From Enterobacteriaceae bacterium (GTDB taxonomy: Bacteria; Pseudomonadota; Gammaproteobacteria; Enterobacterales; Enterobacteriaceae), in NCBI GenBank assembly GCA_902363335.1, contig CABIZV010000001.1:186001-250000 (forward strand): a stretch of DNA of 64,000 nt, read 5' to 3'. The notes under the pieces were generated by a model. It made no database searches, was not told the origin of the DNA, and saw only the letters and a program-made list of their open reading frames with translations. This document shows positions 44,083-53,260 of the stretch, in pieces (position 1 is the stretch's first letter; the number at the start of each line of letters is the position of its first letter). The position numbers and the translations under genes were made by a program.

Positions 44083-44536
44083 TGCATGTTTCTCGCAAGC
44101 TTCATTAAAAACTTACTTTAACATTAGTGCGGGGATGACGGTATCTTTGAAAGCCCTGCGTCCTGTTCCCTTGCACTCATTTATCCCGTCGATGCACCAC
44201 CCGCTACCATAGCCGCCATTCTTTAGCGTAAAAATGCACAAAGCGTGACTATTGCATTATTTATGTACTTTATTGTTAATCAGATGTGATCCCCTCCGTA
44301 AATTCATCTCAACGGTCCGGAAGCCTTAAAACGGCGCTCTATACTCAAAAATGTTGAAATCTGAGCAGTGTTGCGAAAAGTTGGCAATCATTTTGCTTAA
44401 TGATTTGACCTGAAAAGCGTAAGGAAACCTCGCCGTTATCAGCAGGATATTGTCAGGATGTCGTTTGTTTGGTGCTCGTGCCAGTCGTTCGGCTTCACAC
44501 CGTTATGCATAAACCTCTTTGCTAAGGTAGATAATA
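44083..44536 (+). promoter_or_regulatory. Upstream region of the second liv cluster
   Basis: 454 bases without a gene between the divergent HAD and livK-like genes. It must carry both promoters. No operator could be assigned; Lrp control is known for the E. coli liv genes but no site is clear here. Confidence 0.35.
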
Positions 44537-45658
44537 ATGTCGCTGAAATTAATTAGAAGTCCGCTTTCTCTTGTGTTGGCAGGTTGTCTGGTGACGGCGT
44601 TTTCCGCCCAGGCTGATATCGTTATTGGGGTTGCCGGGCCTTTTACCGGGCCAAACGCAACCTATGGCGATCAGTACTGGCATGGGGCGACTCAGGCTGC
44701 TGAAGATATTAACGCCGCGGGGGGAATTAACGGCGAAAAAATCAAACTGGTGCAGGGCGACGATGCCTGTGAACCAAAACAGGCCGTGTCGGTGGCTAAC
44801 CGGCTGGTCGATCAGGATAAAGTTCAGGCCGTTGTCGGTCACTTCTGCTCCTCCTCCACGATGCCCGCGTCAGAGGTCTATAACGATGCCGGAGTCCTCG
44901 CTATTACCCCTGGTTCCACTAACCCGCTGATTACCGAGCGCGGCATGAACGATATGTTCCGCATGTGCGGTCGTGATGACCAGCAGGGGGGTGTCGCCAG
45001 TGATTTCATCATCGATAAGCTTAAAGCCAAGCGGGTGGTGATTATTCACGATAAAGACACTTACGGGCAGGGATTAGCAGATGCCACGCGTGCGGCGCTC
45101 GCCAAGCGCGGGGTAAAAGATGTGATGTATGAAGGGTTGTCGCGCGGTGAGAAAGACTTTAACGCGCTGGTGACCAAAATTGGTGCACAGAAACCGGATG
45201 TGGTGTTCTTTGGTGGCTGCCACCCGGAAGCGGGCCCACTGGTACGTCAGATGCGGGAGCAGGGCGTCCAGGCTAAATTCTTCTCTGGCGACTGTATTGT
45301 GAACGAAGAGATGGTCACCGCAGCCGGAGGCCCACAATATACCAACGGCATTTATATGACTTTCGGCAAAGATCCGCGTCTTATTGCCGATGGTAAAGCC
45401 GTCATCGAGAAATTCCGCAGCAACAAGTTTGAGCCGGAAGGCTACACCCTCTACTCCTACGCCTCAATTCAGGCCATTGCGGCGGCGTTTAAAGCCACGG
45501 GCGGTACCGACTCGGCCAAAGCCAGCGCTTGGCTGAAAGCCAATCCGGTTGAAACCGTCATGGGCAAAAAAGCCTGGGACAGCAAAGGCGACCTGAAGGT
45601 ATCCGACTACGTTGTTTATCAGTGGGATGACAAGGGCAAATATAAAGAAGTTGAGTAA
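44537..45658 (+). CDS. Branched-chain amino acid-type ABC binding protein, LivJ/LivK family
   Basis: 373 residues with signal peptide (SPLSLVLAGCLVTAFSAQA, cleavage before DIVIGVAGPFTG). The mature domain is the LivJ/K periplasmic fold with GDDACEPKQAV and VVGHFCSSSTMP, whose two cysteines pair in LivK. First gene of a cluster in the order livK-H-M-G-F, separate from the usual liv locus. Likely ligands are leucine, isoleucine or valine, but related clusters carry other amino acids or amides. AAGGT lies near the start. Confidence 0.85.
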   Translation: MSLKLIRSPLSLVLAGCLVTAFSAQADIVIGVAGPFTGPNATYGDQYWHGATQAAEDINAAGGINGEKIKLVQGDDACEPKQAVSVANRLVDQDKVQAVVGHFCSSSTMPASEVYNDAGVLAITPGSTNPLITERGMNDMFRMCGRDDQQGGVASDFIIDKLKAKRVVIIHDKDTYGQGLADATRAALAKRGVKDVMYEGLSRGEKDFNALVTKIGAQKPDVVFFGGCHPEAGPLVRQMREQGVQAKFFSGDCIVNEEMVTAAGGPQYTNGIYMTFGKDPRLIADGKAVIEKFRSNKFEPEGYTLYSYASIQAIAAAFKATGGTDSAKASAWLKANPVETVMGKKAWDSKGDLKVSDYVVYQWDDKGKYKEVE

Positions 45659-45663
45659 TGCTC

Positions 45664-45691
45664 AGCGCCGGTGCGGTGACGCACCGGCGCT
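45664..45691 (+). other. Strong intercistronic hairpin after the livK-like gene
   Basis: A perfect 12-bp stem (AGCGCCGGTGCG/CGCACCGGCGCT) with a GTGA loop and no T-run. It would protect the upstream binding-protein mRNA and lower downstream transport-gene mRNA. Confidence 0.7.
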
Positions 45692-45721
45692 AAATAAAAT
45701 ACCCTGTAACAAGAGCGCGCG

Positions 45722-46639
45722 ATGATGGAAACATTCTTTCTGCAACAGCTCGTCAATGGTTTGACGCTGGGTTCGGTCTACGGATTGATAGCCATTGGCT
45801 ACACCATGGTGTACGGCATTATTGGCATGATTAACTTCGCCCACGGTGAAGTGTATATGATTTCCGCTTATCTCTGTGCCATTGGTCTGGCGCTACTGTC
45901 CTTCTTTGGTCTGCACTCGTTTCCGCTGCTGATCCTCGGCACGCTGGTCTTTACCATTGTGGTGACCGGCGTTTACGGTTGGACGATTGAGCGCATCGCC
46001 TACAAGCCGCTGCGCAACTCGACGCGACTGGCGCCGCTTATCTCCGCCATCGGCATGTCATTAATTCTGCAAAACTACGCGCAAATCAGTCAAGGGCCTC
46101 GCCAGCAGGGGGTACCGACGATGCTGGACGGCGTCCTGCGTCTGCACATTGGCGAAGGGTTTGTGCAGATAACCTATACCAAAATCTTTATCCTGCTGGC
46201 CTCGTTTGCCGGGATGCTATTGCTGACCTGGATAATTGGTCACACGCGCCTGGGGCGGATGTGCCGCGCGGTGCAGCAGGATCGAAAAATGGCGTCCATT
46301 CTGGGCATCAACACCGACCGGGTTATCTCGCTGGTGTTTATGATTGGTGCGGCGATGGCCGGTCTGGCGGGCGTATTGATCACCATGAACTACGGGACTT
46401 TTGATTTCTACGCCGGTTTTATTATCGGCATCAAGGCTTTTACCGCTGCCGTGCTCGGCGGGATTGGCTCGCTGCCGGGGGCCATGCTCGGCGGATTGCT
46501 GCTGGGCATTGCGGAAGCGCAGTTCTCTGGACTGGTGAACTCCGACTATAAAGACGTGTTCTCTTTTGGTCTGCTGGTGGTAATCCTGATTTTTCGTCCT
46601 CAGGGGCTGCTGGGCCGCCCGATTGTCGCCAAAGTGTAG
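45722..46639 (+). CDS. Branched-chain amino acid ABC permease, LivH-like
   Basis: 305 residues, about eight membrane helices, the LivH family (LINGLTLGSVYGLIAIGYTMVYGIIGMINFAHGE-type start and KAFTAAVLGGIGSLPGAMLGG). First permease subunit. The first ATG at 45722 is directly followed by a second; either may be used. Confidence 0.88.
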   Translation: MMETFFLQQLVNGLTLGSVYGLIAIGYTMVYGIIGMINFAHGEVYMISAYLCAIGLALLSFFGLHSFPLLILGTLVFTIVVTGVYGWTIERIAYKPLRNSTRLAPLISAIGMSLILQNYAQISQGPRQQGVPTMLDGVLRLHIGEGFVQITYTKIFILLASFAGMLLLTWIIGHTRLGRMCRAVQQDRKMASILGINTDRVISLVFMIGAAMAGLAGVLITMNYGTFDFYAGFIIGIKAFTAAVLGGIGSLPGAMLGGLLLGIAEAQFSGLVNSDYKDVFSFGLLVVILIFRPQGLLGRPIVAKV

Positions 46640-46648
46640 GGGCTGAAT

Positions 46649-47938
46649 ATGACACAGCTAACGGCTTCACACGATGGTTTTTCACTCAAACGCTGCATTC
46701 TCGACACTGTCTTCTCAGGCCTGGTCGCCCTAATTCTTTTTGGGCCAATAGTCGGCGTCGTGCTGGATGGCTACACCTTCAACTTCGAGGGCCAGCGCCT
46801 GGTATGGATCATTGCCGCGGTAATGGTGGGGCGGTTTATCCTGAGCGCCTTCCTGATGACCTCGGCGGGGCGGCGCATTGCCGCCCGTTTTGAAGGCGAT
46901 AGCGCTGGGGTATACGTGCGTCCTGTGGGCTATAAAAGCCGGATGCGCTGGATAATCCCACTGCTGCTGGCTTTGGCTATCTGTTTCCCGTTTGTGGCGA
47001 CCAAATATGTGCTTACGGTAGCGATTCTCGGGCTTATCTATGTGTTGTTGGGACTCGGGCTCAATATTGTGGTCGGCCTCGCCGGGTTACTGGATCTGGG
47101 GTATGTCGCTTTCTATGCCATTGGGGCCTACGGTTTGGCGTTGGGTTATCAATATCTGGGTTTAGGTTTCTGGTCGATGCTACCGCTGGCGGCACTGATG
47201 GCCGCCGCCGCAGGTGCGCTACTCGGTTTCCCGGTATTGCGAATGCATGGCGATTATCTGGCGATTGTGACGCTCGGATTCGGTGAGATTATCCGACTGG
47301 TGCTCAATAACTGGCTGAGCTTCACCGGCGGCCCGAACGGAATTTCCGCACCGCCGCCAACCTTCTTTGGCCTTGAGTTCGGCCGACGCGCCAAAGATGG
47401 CGGCGTGCCGTTCCATGAATTTTTCCATCTGACCTATAACCCCAACCTGAAGTTTATCTTTATCTACGCCGTACTGGTGGTCGTCGTATTGATGGTGCTG
47501 TACATCAAACATCGCCTGACGCGGATGCCGATTGGCCGCGCGTGGGAAGCGCTGCGTGAGGATGAAATTGCTTGCCGTTCACTGGGGCTTAATCACGTGC
47601 TGGTCAAACTGTCGGCCTTTACGCTGGGCGCTTCCACGGCGGGGATTGCCGGGGTCTTTTTCGCGACCTATCAGGGATTTGTCAATCCGACATCGTTCAC
47701 CTTCTTTGAGTCGGCGCTGATCCTGGCCATCGTGGTGCTGGGCGGAATGGGCTCGACCGTCGGGGTGGTGCTGGCGGCGTTCGTGCTGACCGTCACGCCT
47801 GAGCTGCTCAGAAGCTTTGCTGAGTATCGCGTGCTGTTGTTTGGCGTGCTGATGGTGGTGATGATGATTTGGCGGCCGCGCGGGTTAATAAGGATTAACC
47901 GCAGCGGCTATGCCACGCGTAAAGGGGTGGCGCCATGA
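46649..47938 (+). CDS. Branched-chain amino acid ABC permease, LivM-like
   Basis: 429 residues, of LivM length, with extra N-terminal membrane segments before the permease core. Conserved motifs: GLGLNIVVGLAGLLDLGYVAFYAIGAY, GRAWEALREDEIACRSLG and GGMGSTVG. Second permease subunit. Overlaps the next gene by 4 bases. Confidence 0.88.
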   Translation: MTQLTASHDGFSLKRCILDTVFSGLVALILFGPIVGVVLDGYTFNFEGQRLVWIIAAVMVGRFILSAFLMTSAGRRIAARFEGDSAGVYVRPVGYKSRMRWIIPLLLALAICFPFVATKYVLTVAILGLIYVLLGLGLNIVVGLAGLLDLGYVAFYAIGAYGLALGYQYLGLGFWSMLPLAALMAAAAGALLGFPVLRMHGDYLAIVTLGFGEIIRLVLNNWLSFTGGPNGISAPPPTFFGLEFGRRAKDGGVPFHEFFHLTYNPNLKFIFIYAVLVVVVLMVLYIKHRLTRMPIGRAWEALREDEIACRSLGLNHVLVKLSAFTLGASTAGIAGVFFATYQGFVNPTSFTFFESALILAIVVLGGMGSTVGVVLAAFVLTVTPELLRSFAEYRVLLFGVLMVVMMIWRPRGLIRINRSGYATRKGVAP

Positions 47939-48813
47939 GCCGGGACATTATTCTAAGCGTTGAGCATCTGATGATGCATTTTGGTGGTATCAAGGCGCTA
48001 AACGACGTCAATCTCGAGGTTGAGCGGGGTTCGATTACGGCGCTTATCGGGCCGAACGGTGCGGGAAAAACGACCGTGTTCAATTGTCTTACGGGCTTTT
48101 ATAAAGCTTCCGGCGGGCACATATTCTTTCGTGCGCGCGGCAAGTCGACCAATGTCATTCAGATCCTGGGGCAGAAATTTCAGCCCGGCGACTGGATGAA
48201 TCCGGCACGCCTGGGTTCGCGTATTTTCTACAAAATGTTTGGTGGCACCCATTTGGTCAATCGGGCGGGGCTGGCGCGTACCTTTCAGAATATCCGCTTA
48301 TTCCGCGAGATGTCAGTCATTGAAAACCTGCTGGTGGCCCAGCATATGCAGGTTAACCGCAATCTGCTGGCGGGTATTCTGAATACGCCAGCCTATCGGC
48401 GAGCGGAAAGCGATGCGCTGGATCACGCGTTTTACTGGCTGGAAGTGGTCGGGCTTGTCGATTGCGCCAACCGGCTGGCGGGTGAGATGTCCTACGGTCA
48501 ACAGCGACGCCTGGAAATCGCGCGCGCCATGTGTACCGGCCCTGAGATCCTCTGCCTCGATGAACCGGCTGCCGGGCTTAATCCGGTGGAGACGCAGGCG
48601 TTAAGCAAAATTATTCGTTTTCTACGAGAGCATCATGCGATCACCGTTTTACTGATTGAACACGATATGGGCATGGTGATGGCGATCTCTGACGATATCA
48701 TCGTGCTCGATCACGGAGATGTCATCGCGCAGGGCAAGGCGGAACACATTCAGCATAATGAAAAGGTCATTGCCGCCTATCTGGGCGCCAGCGAAGACGA
48801 GGTCGGCCTATGA
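47935..48813 (+). CDS. Branched-chain amino acid ABC ATPase, LivG-like, with insertion
   Basis: 292 residues, against 255 for E. coli LivG. Walker A GPNGAGKTT, signature MSYGQQRRLEIARAM and Walker B ILCLDEPAAGLNPVE are intact. The extra length is an insertion of about 35 residues after the Walker A helix (around residues 62-97, RARGKSTNVIQILGQKFQPG onward), before the RTFQNIRLF Q-loop. The insertion is in frame and basic/aromatic-rich. Overlaps livF by 4 bases. Confidence 0.88.
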   Translation: MSRDIILSVEHLMMHFGGIKALNDVNLEVERGSITALIGPNGAGKTTVFNCLTGFYKASGGHIFFRARGKSTNVIQILGQKFQPGDWMNPARLGSRIFYKMFGGTHLVNRAGLARTFQNIRLFREMSVIENLLVAQHMQVNRNLLAGILNTPAYRRAESDALDHAFYWLEVVGLVDCANRLAGEMSYGQQRRLEIARAMCTGPEILCLDEPAAGLNPVETQALSKIIRFLREHHAITVLLIEHDMGMVMAISDDIIVLDHGDVIAQGKAEHIQHNEKVIAAYLGASEDEVGL

Positions 48814-49526
48814 GTGAACCGATACTGGAATTTCGTGAGGTGGACGTGTATTACGGTGTCATCCAGGCGCTTAAGCAGGTCTCATTGCAGGTGAATAAAG
48901 GGGAAACCGTGTCGCTCATCGGGGCCAACGGTGCGGGAAAATCAACGCTATTAATGTCGATTTTCGGTCAGCCGCGGGTGAGCCGGGGGCAGATTCTATT
49001 TGCGGGCGAAGATATCAGCCATAAGTCGACGCATTATGTTGCTTCCGCCGGTATCGCCCAGGCACCGGAGGGACGGCGGGTCTTCCCGGATATGACCGTT
49101 GAAGAAAACCTGTTAATGGGGACCATTCCTATCGGCAACCGCTATGCGACGGAAGATCTCCAGAGCATGTTTGAGCTTTTTCCGCGCTTAAAGGAACGAC
49201 GCAAACAGCGGGCGATGACCATGTCCGGCGGCGAACAACAGATGTTGGCCATCGCCCGCGCGTTGATGAGCCGCCCTAAGCTTTTGCTGCTCGATGAACC
49301 CAGCCTGGGGCTTGCGCCCATCGTCGTAAAACAGATTTTTCAGACGCTGCGCGAGCTTGCGTACAGCGGCATGACCATCTTTCTGGTTGAACAAAACGCC
49401 CATCATGCGCTCAAGCTTTCTGACCGGGGCTACGTCATGGTTAACGGTCAGATCCGCCTTAGCGGAAGCGGTGAGGAACTTTTAGGCAATCAAGAGGTAC
49501 GTAAGGCGTATCTGGGGGGCGTCTAG
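48810..49526 (+). CDS. Branched-chain amino acid ABC ATPase, LivF-like
   Basis: 238 residues, the LivF length. Walker A GANGAGKST, signature MSGGEQQMLAIARALM and Walker B LLLLDEPSLGLAPI are intact. Last gene of the cluster; a long hairpin follows. Confidence 0.9.
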   Translation: MSEPILEFREVDVYYGVIQALKQVSLQVNKGETVSLIGANGAGKSTLLMSIFGQPRVSRGQILFAGEDISHKSTHYVASAGIAQAPEGRRVFPDMTVEENLLMGTIPIGNRYATEDLQSMFELFPRLKERRKQRAMTMSGGEQQMLAIARALMSRPKLLLLDEPSLGLAPIVVKQIFQTLRELAYSGMTIFLVEQNAHHALKLSDRGYVMVNGQIRLSGSGEELLGNQEVRKAYLGGV

Positions 49527-49533
49527 CACGATA

Positions 49534-49578
49534 GGGCAATGATGCTGGAGTTCGGCGACAAACTCCTGCATCATTGCC
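49534..49578 (+). other. Long hairpin after the liv cluster
   Basis: GGCAATGATGC pairs with GCATCATTGCC and an inner GGAGTT with AACTCC, a stem of about 17 bp with one mismatch. It closes the transport operon, though without a T-run. Confidence 0.65.
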
Positions 49579-49620
49579 GCCTTGATTCTGATAGACCCAC
49601 CAACAACGATAGAGAAAAGT

Positions 49621-50286
49621 ATGAAAACGGGACCATTAACCGAAAGCGAACTGGAATGGCTGGACGAGATTATTGCAAAGTATGCCACCGAGGCGTCGAT
49701 CATCGACGTTTCTGAGCTTGACGGTATGCTGACGGCGATTCTTTCATCCCCGCTGGAAATTGAACCCGCTCAGTGGATGTACGCCGTTTGGGGTGGGGCC
49801 GATAACGTGCCTCGTTGGGCAAGCGATCGTGAACGCGACCGTTTTGTGAACCTGATCTTGCAGCATATGAGCGATGTTTCCGACCGTCTCAATGACTACC
49901 CAGACCAGTTCGAACCGCTGTTTGGTACCCGCGAAGAAGAAGATCAGGAACTGACTATCGTTGAGGAGTGGTGCTATGGCTATCTGCGCGGGGTAGCCCT
50001 GAGCGACTGGAGCGGGCTGCCGGCTGAATTGCAGGCTGAGCTTGATAACATCGCCCTGCACGGCGACGAGGCGAAAACCACCGAGCTGGGTAAATTTACC
50101 GCTGAAGAGTATGTTGCGAGTATCGACCGTATCCGCCCGGCGGCGCTGGCATTATTTGACTACTGGATGGATAACCCGAAAGAAACCCCGGTAAAACAGC
50201 CGATTGTTAACGCTGCCAAAATTGGTCGTAACGATCCTTGCCCATGTGGCAGCGGCAAAAAATATAAGCAGTGCTGCGGTAAATAA
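49621..50286 (+). CDS. yecA: YecA, UPF0149 protein with SEC-C metal-binding tail
   Basis: 221 residues, the E. coli length. An N-terminal YgfB-like helical domain is followed by a C-terminal SEC-C zinc motif (RNDPCPCGSGKKYKQCCG, three-cysteine pattern plus). SecA-like tails bind zinc and ribosomes. The ATG at 49621 (MKTGPLTESELEWL) matches E. coli; the frame is open further upstream. In K-12 yecA follows leuZ directly. Confidence 0.94.
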   Translation: MKTGPLTESELEWLDEIIAKYATEASIIDVSELDGMLTAILSSPLEIEPAQWMYAVWGGADNVPRWASDRERDRFVNLILQHMSDVSDRLNDYPDQFEPLFGTREEEDQELTIVEEWCYGYLRGVALSDWSGLPAELQAELDNIALHGDEAKTTELGKFTAEEYVASIDRIRPAALALFDYWMDNPKETPVKQPIVNAAKIGRNDPCPCGSGKKYKQCCGK

Positions 50287-50298
50287 TCCCCTCTAACG

Positions 50299-50419
50299 TA
50301 GCCCGGGCGAGCAGAATGCGACCCCGGGTTGTGCTCGATGCTGACTCTTGCGAAATTCCCGGCGGCGCTGCGCTTGGCCGGGCTACCCATTATTTTAGGC
50401 CGGATAAGGTAACGCCGCC
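50299..50419. repeat. REP/BIME-like palindromic repeats
   Basis: Three GC-rich palindromic units in alternating orientation: GTAGCCCGGGCGAGCAG near 50299, CCCGGCGGCGCTGCGCTTGG with GCCGGGCTAC (50358-50386), and GGCCGGATAAGGTAACGCC (50398-50419). They match the enterobacterial REP pattern and lie in the yecA-yiiG-like gap. Confidence 0.75.
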
Positions 50420-50522
50420 GTGCGTATTCATCTAATCGGTTTATTTTCTTGTTTTAGAAGTGAACTATTACGAAATGTATTAATCAAATCGACCACTTCT
50501 ATTTAAAATTAAAGGGATGTAA

Positions 50523-51536
50523 ATGAAAAGGAAATTATTACCTATAGCAATAGGTTGTGCTTTATTATTGGTTGGAGTTGTAGGTTGTGATGATAATAAA
50601 GAGGTAGAGAAGAATGCCGTTCCCCCTGCGGCCCCGGTTGCACAGCCTGTCTCCCCAGTTGCCAGTGAACATAAGCAACAACAACGCGATCCTGAAAGTA
50701 TTATCAATGAAAAAATGAGTATATATATTGAGTGCTACAATGATATGGACTCAACGATTTATACAAGCATTAAAAGCTACAGCGTATGGCTGGCTGACCC
50801 GCGCACCGGGCCAACGGGGAAAGAAGAGTTTGTGAATGGCATTCTGGACATTAACGTTCCCTATAATAAATGCCAGAAAAATATTACTGCGGTTTCTGCT
50901 TTAAAACCCGAACTTGAGCCGATTGATAAACTGGCGGTACCTTATATCAATTCTGTAATTGATATGAAGAAAATAATAAGTAAGATGAATAAATACTACC
51001 AGCAGCAAGATTATAAAGATGATAATTTTGCTCAAGGTAAGGTGTTACACAAAGAATTCCTTCAGGCATTAGCCGTCTTTGAACCCGCATCAGAAGCCTA
51101 TTCAGCCGCAATACATGAAGTCAACAATCGTCGGCAAGAACAACAACTCAGGAAAATTGAGGAGCGTGAAGGCAAATCCGCTAATTATTATTCGCTGTCC
51201 ATCATGCTGAATAGTAAAAAGATCAACCAGATGCTCGAACCCGACAAATTTGATACCGATAGTGCAATGGCGCAGGTAAAGGCGTTGGGCGAACAGATTG
51301 AGCAATTGAAATTGAAGCTGGCTGAAGCGCAAATGAGCAACACAACGTTTGTCGATGCTGCGGAGCAATATCTGCTGGCTGCGAAAAACCGCGTGCGCCG
51401 TGCCCGGGATAATACGCCGCTTGATGACGGTGAGGCCGTGTTGATGAGGAATGCACCACAAATGGTGGAGGGATCTTTTGCGAAGCTTATGTCCAGCTAC
51501 AACTCGATGGTGACATGGTTTAACGCGTCGAATTAA
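50523..51536 (+). CDS. YiiG-like lipoprotein (DUF3829)
   Basis: 337 residues with a lipoprotein signal (ALLLVGVVGC, Cys near 22) followed by a Pro/Ala/Gln-rich linker to about residue 60 and a helical DUF3829 domain with a coiled coil near 240-265 (MAQVKALGEQIEQLKLKLAE). It resembles E. coli YiiG, of unknown function. The 5' part is AT-rich compared with the neighbours, suggesting transfer. GGGATG lies before the ATG. Not present between yecA and tyrP in K-12. Confidence 0.75.
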   Translation: MKRKLLPIAIGCALLLVGVVGCDDNKEVEKNAVPPAAPVAQPVSPVASEHKQQQRDPESIINEKMSIYIECYNDMDSTIYTSIKSYSVWLADPRTGPTGKEEFVNGILDINVPYNKCQKNITAVSALKPELEPIDKLAVPYINSVIDMKKIISKMNKYYQQQDYKDDNFAQGKVLHKEFLQALAVFEPASEAYSAAIHEVNNRRQEQQLRKIEEREGKSANYYSLSIMLNSKKINQMLEPDKFDTDSAMAQVKALGEQIEQLKLKLAEAQMSNTTFVDAAEQYLLAAKNRVRRARDNTPLDDGEAVLMRNAPQMVEGSFAKLMSSYNSMVTWFNASN

Positions 51537-51582
51537 CCATTGAGCGCGGTGGGGGACATCGGTCGACCCACCGCGCTATGCT

Positions 51583-52794
51583 TTACCCAACCGACGGCAA
51601 TAATCCCGTAGCAATCCCCGCCTGAATCAGTATCACCGCAATCCCGCAAGCAAAGACCAGCCATAGCATCGGCGTACCGCCTGCCACCCGATAACCGCCT
51701 TCTGGATGGTGCTTACGACTCTGTAGCGTCAGCATTGACGGAATAATCAGTGCCAGAACCGCCAGCGCAACGCCGGCATAGCCCAGCGCCATCACAAATC
51801 CGCGCGGATAGAAGAGCGCAAAAGCCAGCGGTGGCAAAAAGGTAATCGCACCGGTTTGCAGACGTCCACGAACGCTGTTCTGGCGCTGGAACAGATCGGC
51901 CAGATAATCAAACAGCCCCAATGCCACGCCAAGGAATGAGGTGGCGAGCGCCAGGTCGGCAAACAGATGCACTGCCAGCTCAACGTGGGGAGAAGCCACA
52001 ACTTCGCGAATAGCCATCAGCAGGCCGTTCAACCCGGTGTGCTCCGCCATCAAAGCGCTAAATACCGGGGAGTCGATGCTACCCAGCGTGGCAAGCTGCC
52101 AGAACAGATAGGCCACTAATGGAATCGCACTACCGATGACAAACACCCGACGAAGCTTGCGAATATCGCCGCTCATATAGCTAACGATACTCGGCACGCT
52201 GCCGTGGAATCCAAATGAAGTAAAGATAACCGGAATGGCAGAGAGCGCCAGGCCCTGTTCCAGCGGTAGCGTTAACAAGTTAATTTTATGAATATGCGGC
52301 AAAAGCAGGATCAGCATCACCACCAGGAAAATAATTTTGGCGCTGAACAAGAAGCGGTTAAAGAGATCGACCAGCGAAGTGCCGATGCAAATGACCAGGC
52401 CGCCAATTGCCGTAAACAGCAGAACGCCAAGGGAAGGGGGCATATCGAAACTGAACCATTGGCTGAGGCTTGAAGCCAGCAGTTCGCCTGCACCGCTGAT
52501 GTAGGCCGCCGTCAGCGCGTACATCAGGAACATCATGCTAAAACCGGTGATCCATTGCCCGTAACGTCCGAGGTAGCGCAGCGCCAGTGACCCAAGTCCG
52601 GTATCGGCAGGGACATGCTGATAGACTTCCAGCAACAGTAAGGCGGTATAGCACATCAGCGCCCACAGGCCGACCAGCAGCACCAGCGTAACGCCAAAGC
52701 CGACGCCAGCAGAGGCCAGCGGCATTGCCAACATTCCTGCGCCAATAGTGGTGCCCGCTACGATTAAAATACTCCCCAGGGTACGGTTTCTCAC
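51583..52794 (-). CDS. tyrP: Tyrosine-specific transporter TyrP
   Basis: 403 residues, the E. coli length, with eleven predicted membrane helices of the hydroxy/aromatic amino acid permease family (GSILIVAGTTIGAGMLAMPLA, VIFTSFGFHGSVPSIVSYMSG). It imports tyrosine with protons. A TyrR box upstream fits known control. Confidence 0.95.
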   Translation of the reverse strand: MRNRTLGSILIVAGTTIGAGMLAMPLASAGVGFGVTLVLLVGLWALMCYTALLLLEVYQHVPADTGLGSLALRYLGRYGQWITGFSMMFLMYALTAAYISGAGELLASSLSQWFSFDMPPSLGVLLFTAIGGLVICIGTSLVDLFNRFLFSAKIIFLVVMLILLLPHIHKINLLTLPLEQGLALSAIPVIFTSFGFHGSVPSIVSYMSGDIRKLRRVFVIGSAIPLVAYLFWQLATLGSIDSPVFSALMAEHTGLNGLLMAIREVVASPHVELAVHLFADLALATSFLGVALGLFDYLADLFQRQNSVRGRLQTGAITFLPPLAFALFYPRGFVMALGYAGVALAVLALIIPSMLTLQSRKHHPEGGYRVAGGTPMLWLVFACGIAVILIQAGIATGLLPSVG

Positions 52795-52885
52795 GCTTTC
52801 CTCTACTTCTGAATGCCATCACAACCAAAGATGTCGCGCAGAGTATGTGAAACGAGCAATTTCGTCAAATCTGAATTACAGCAGG

Positions 52886-52903
52886 TGTACCGTCTTGTTT
52901 ACA
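52886..52903 (-). promoter_or_regulatory. TyrR box upstream of tyrP
   Basis: TGTACC-N6-TTTACA matches the consensus TGTAAA-N6-TTTACA with the essential G and C at their 14-base spacing. A weaker TGTAAA-type half box lies at 52940-52957. In E. coli tyrP has adjacent strong and weak boxes. Confidence 0.7.
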
Positions 52904-52986
52904 CTTTAAAGGGGAAGAAAACTGCGTTAGCGCAAAACATGTAAAACAAATACCGTTTATTGTGGTGTTTTATTTGAGGGGGATTT

Positions 52987-53226
52987 ATGGAATCTATTCA
53001 CGGTCATAACGTATTAAATATGATGCTGGAGTCAGGCGAGCAATACACTATGGAAAGTCTGGAGGCGGCTATTCAATCACGCTTTGGCGCGCAGGCGCGT
53101 TTTCATACCTGTTCCACTGAGAATATGAATGCGTCAGAATTAGTGGCGTTCTTGCAGCAAAAAGGAAAGTTTATTCCCCAGGAAGCCGGTTTTAATACGG
53201 CAGCAAGCAAAATTTGTCGTCATTAA
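52987..53226 (+). CDS. yecH: Small protein YecH (DUF2492)
   Basis: 79 residues, the E. coli length, with ESIHGHNVLNMM, ARFHTCSTENMNA and the SKICRH end. The His/Cys residues suggest metal binding, as annotated for the family. GAGGGGG lies before the ATG. Divergent from tyrP, so it may share TyrR-region control. Confidence 0.92.
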   Translation: MESIHGHNVLNMMLESGEQYTMESLEAAIQSRFGAQARFHTCSTENMNASELVAFLQQKGKFIPQEAGFNTAASKICRH

Positions 53227-53260
53227 TCTGCAGCGGCGTGGATACGCCGCTGCATGAAAA

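Noticed and set aside
50299..50419. CRISPR array
   Set aside because: Units are palindromic, of alternating orientation and unequal spacing, without constant spacers; no cas genes.
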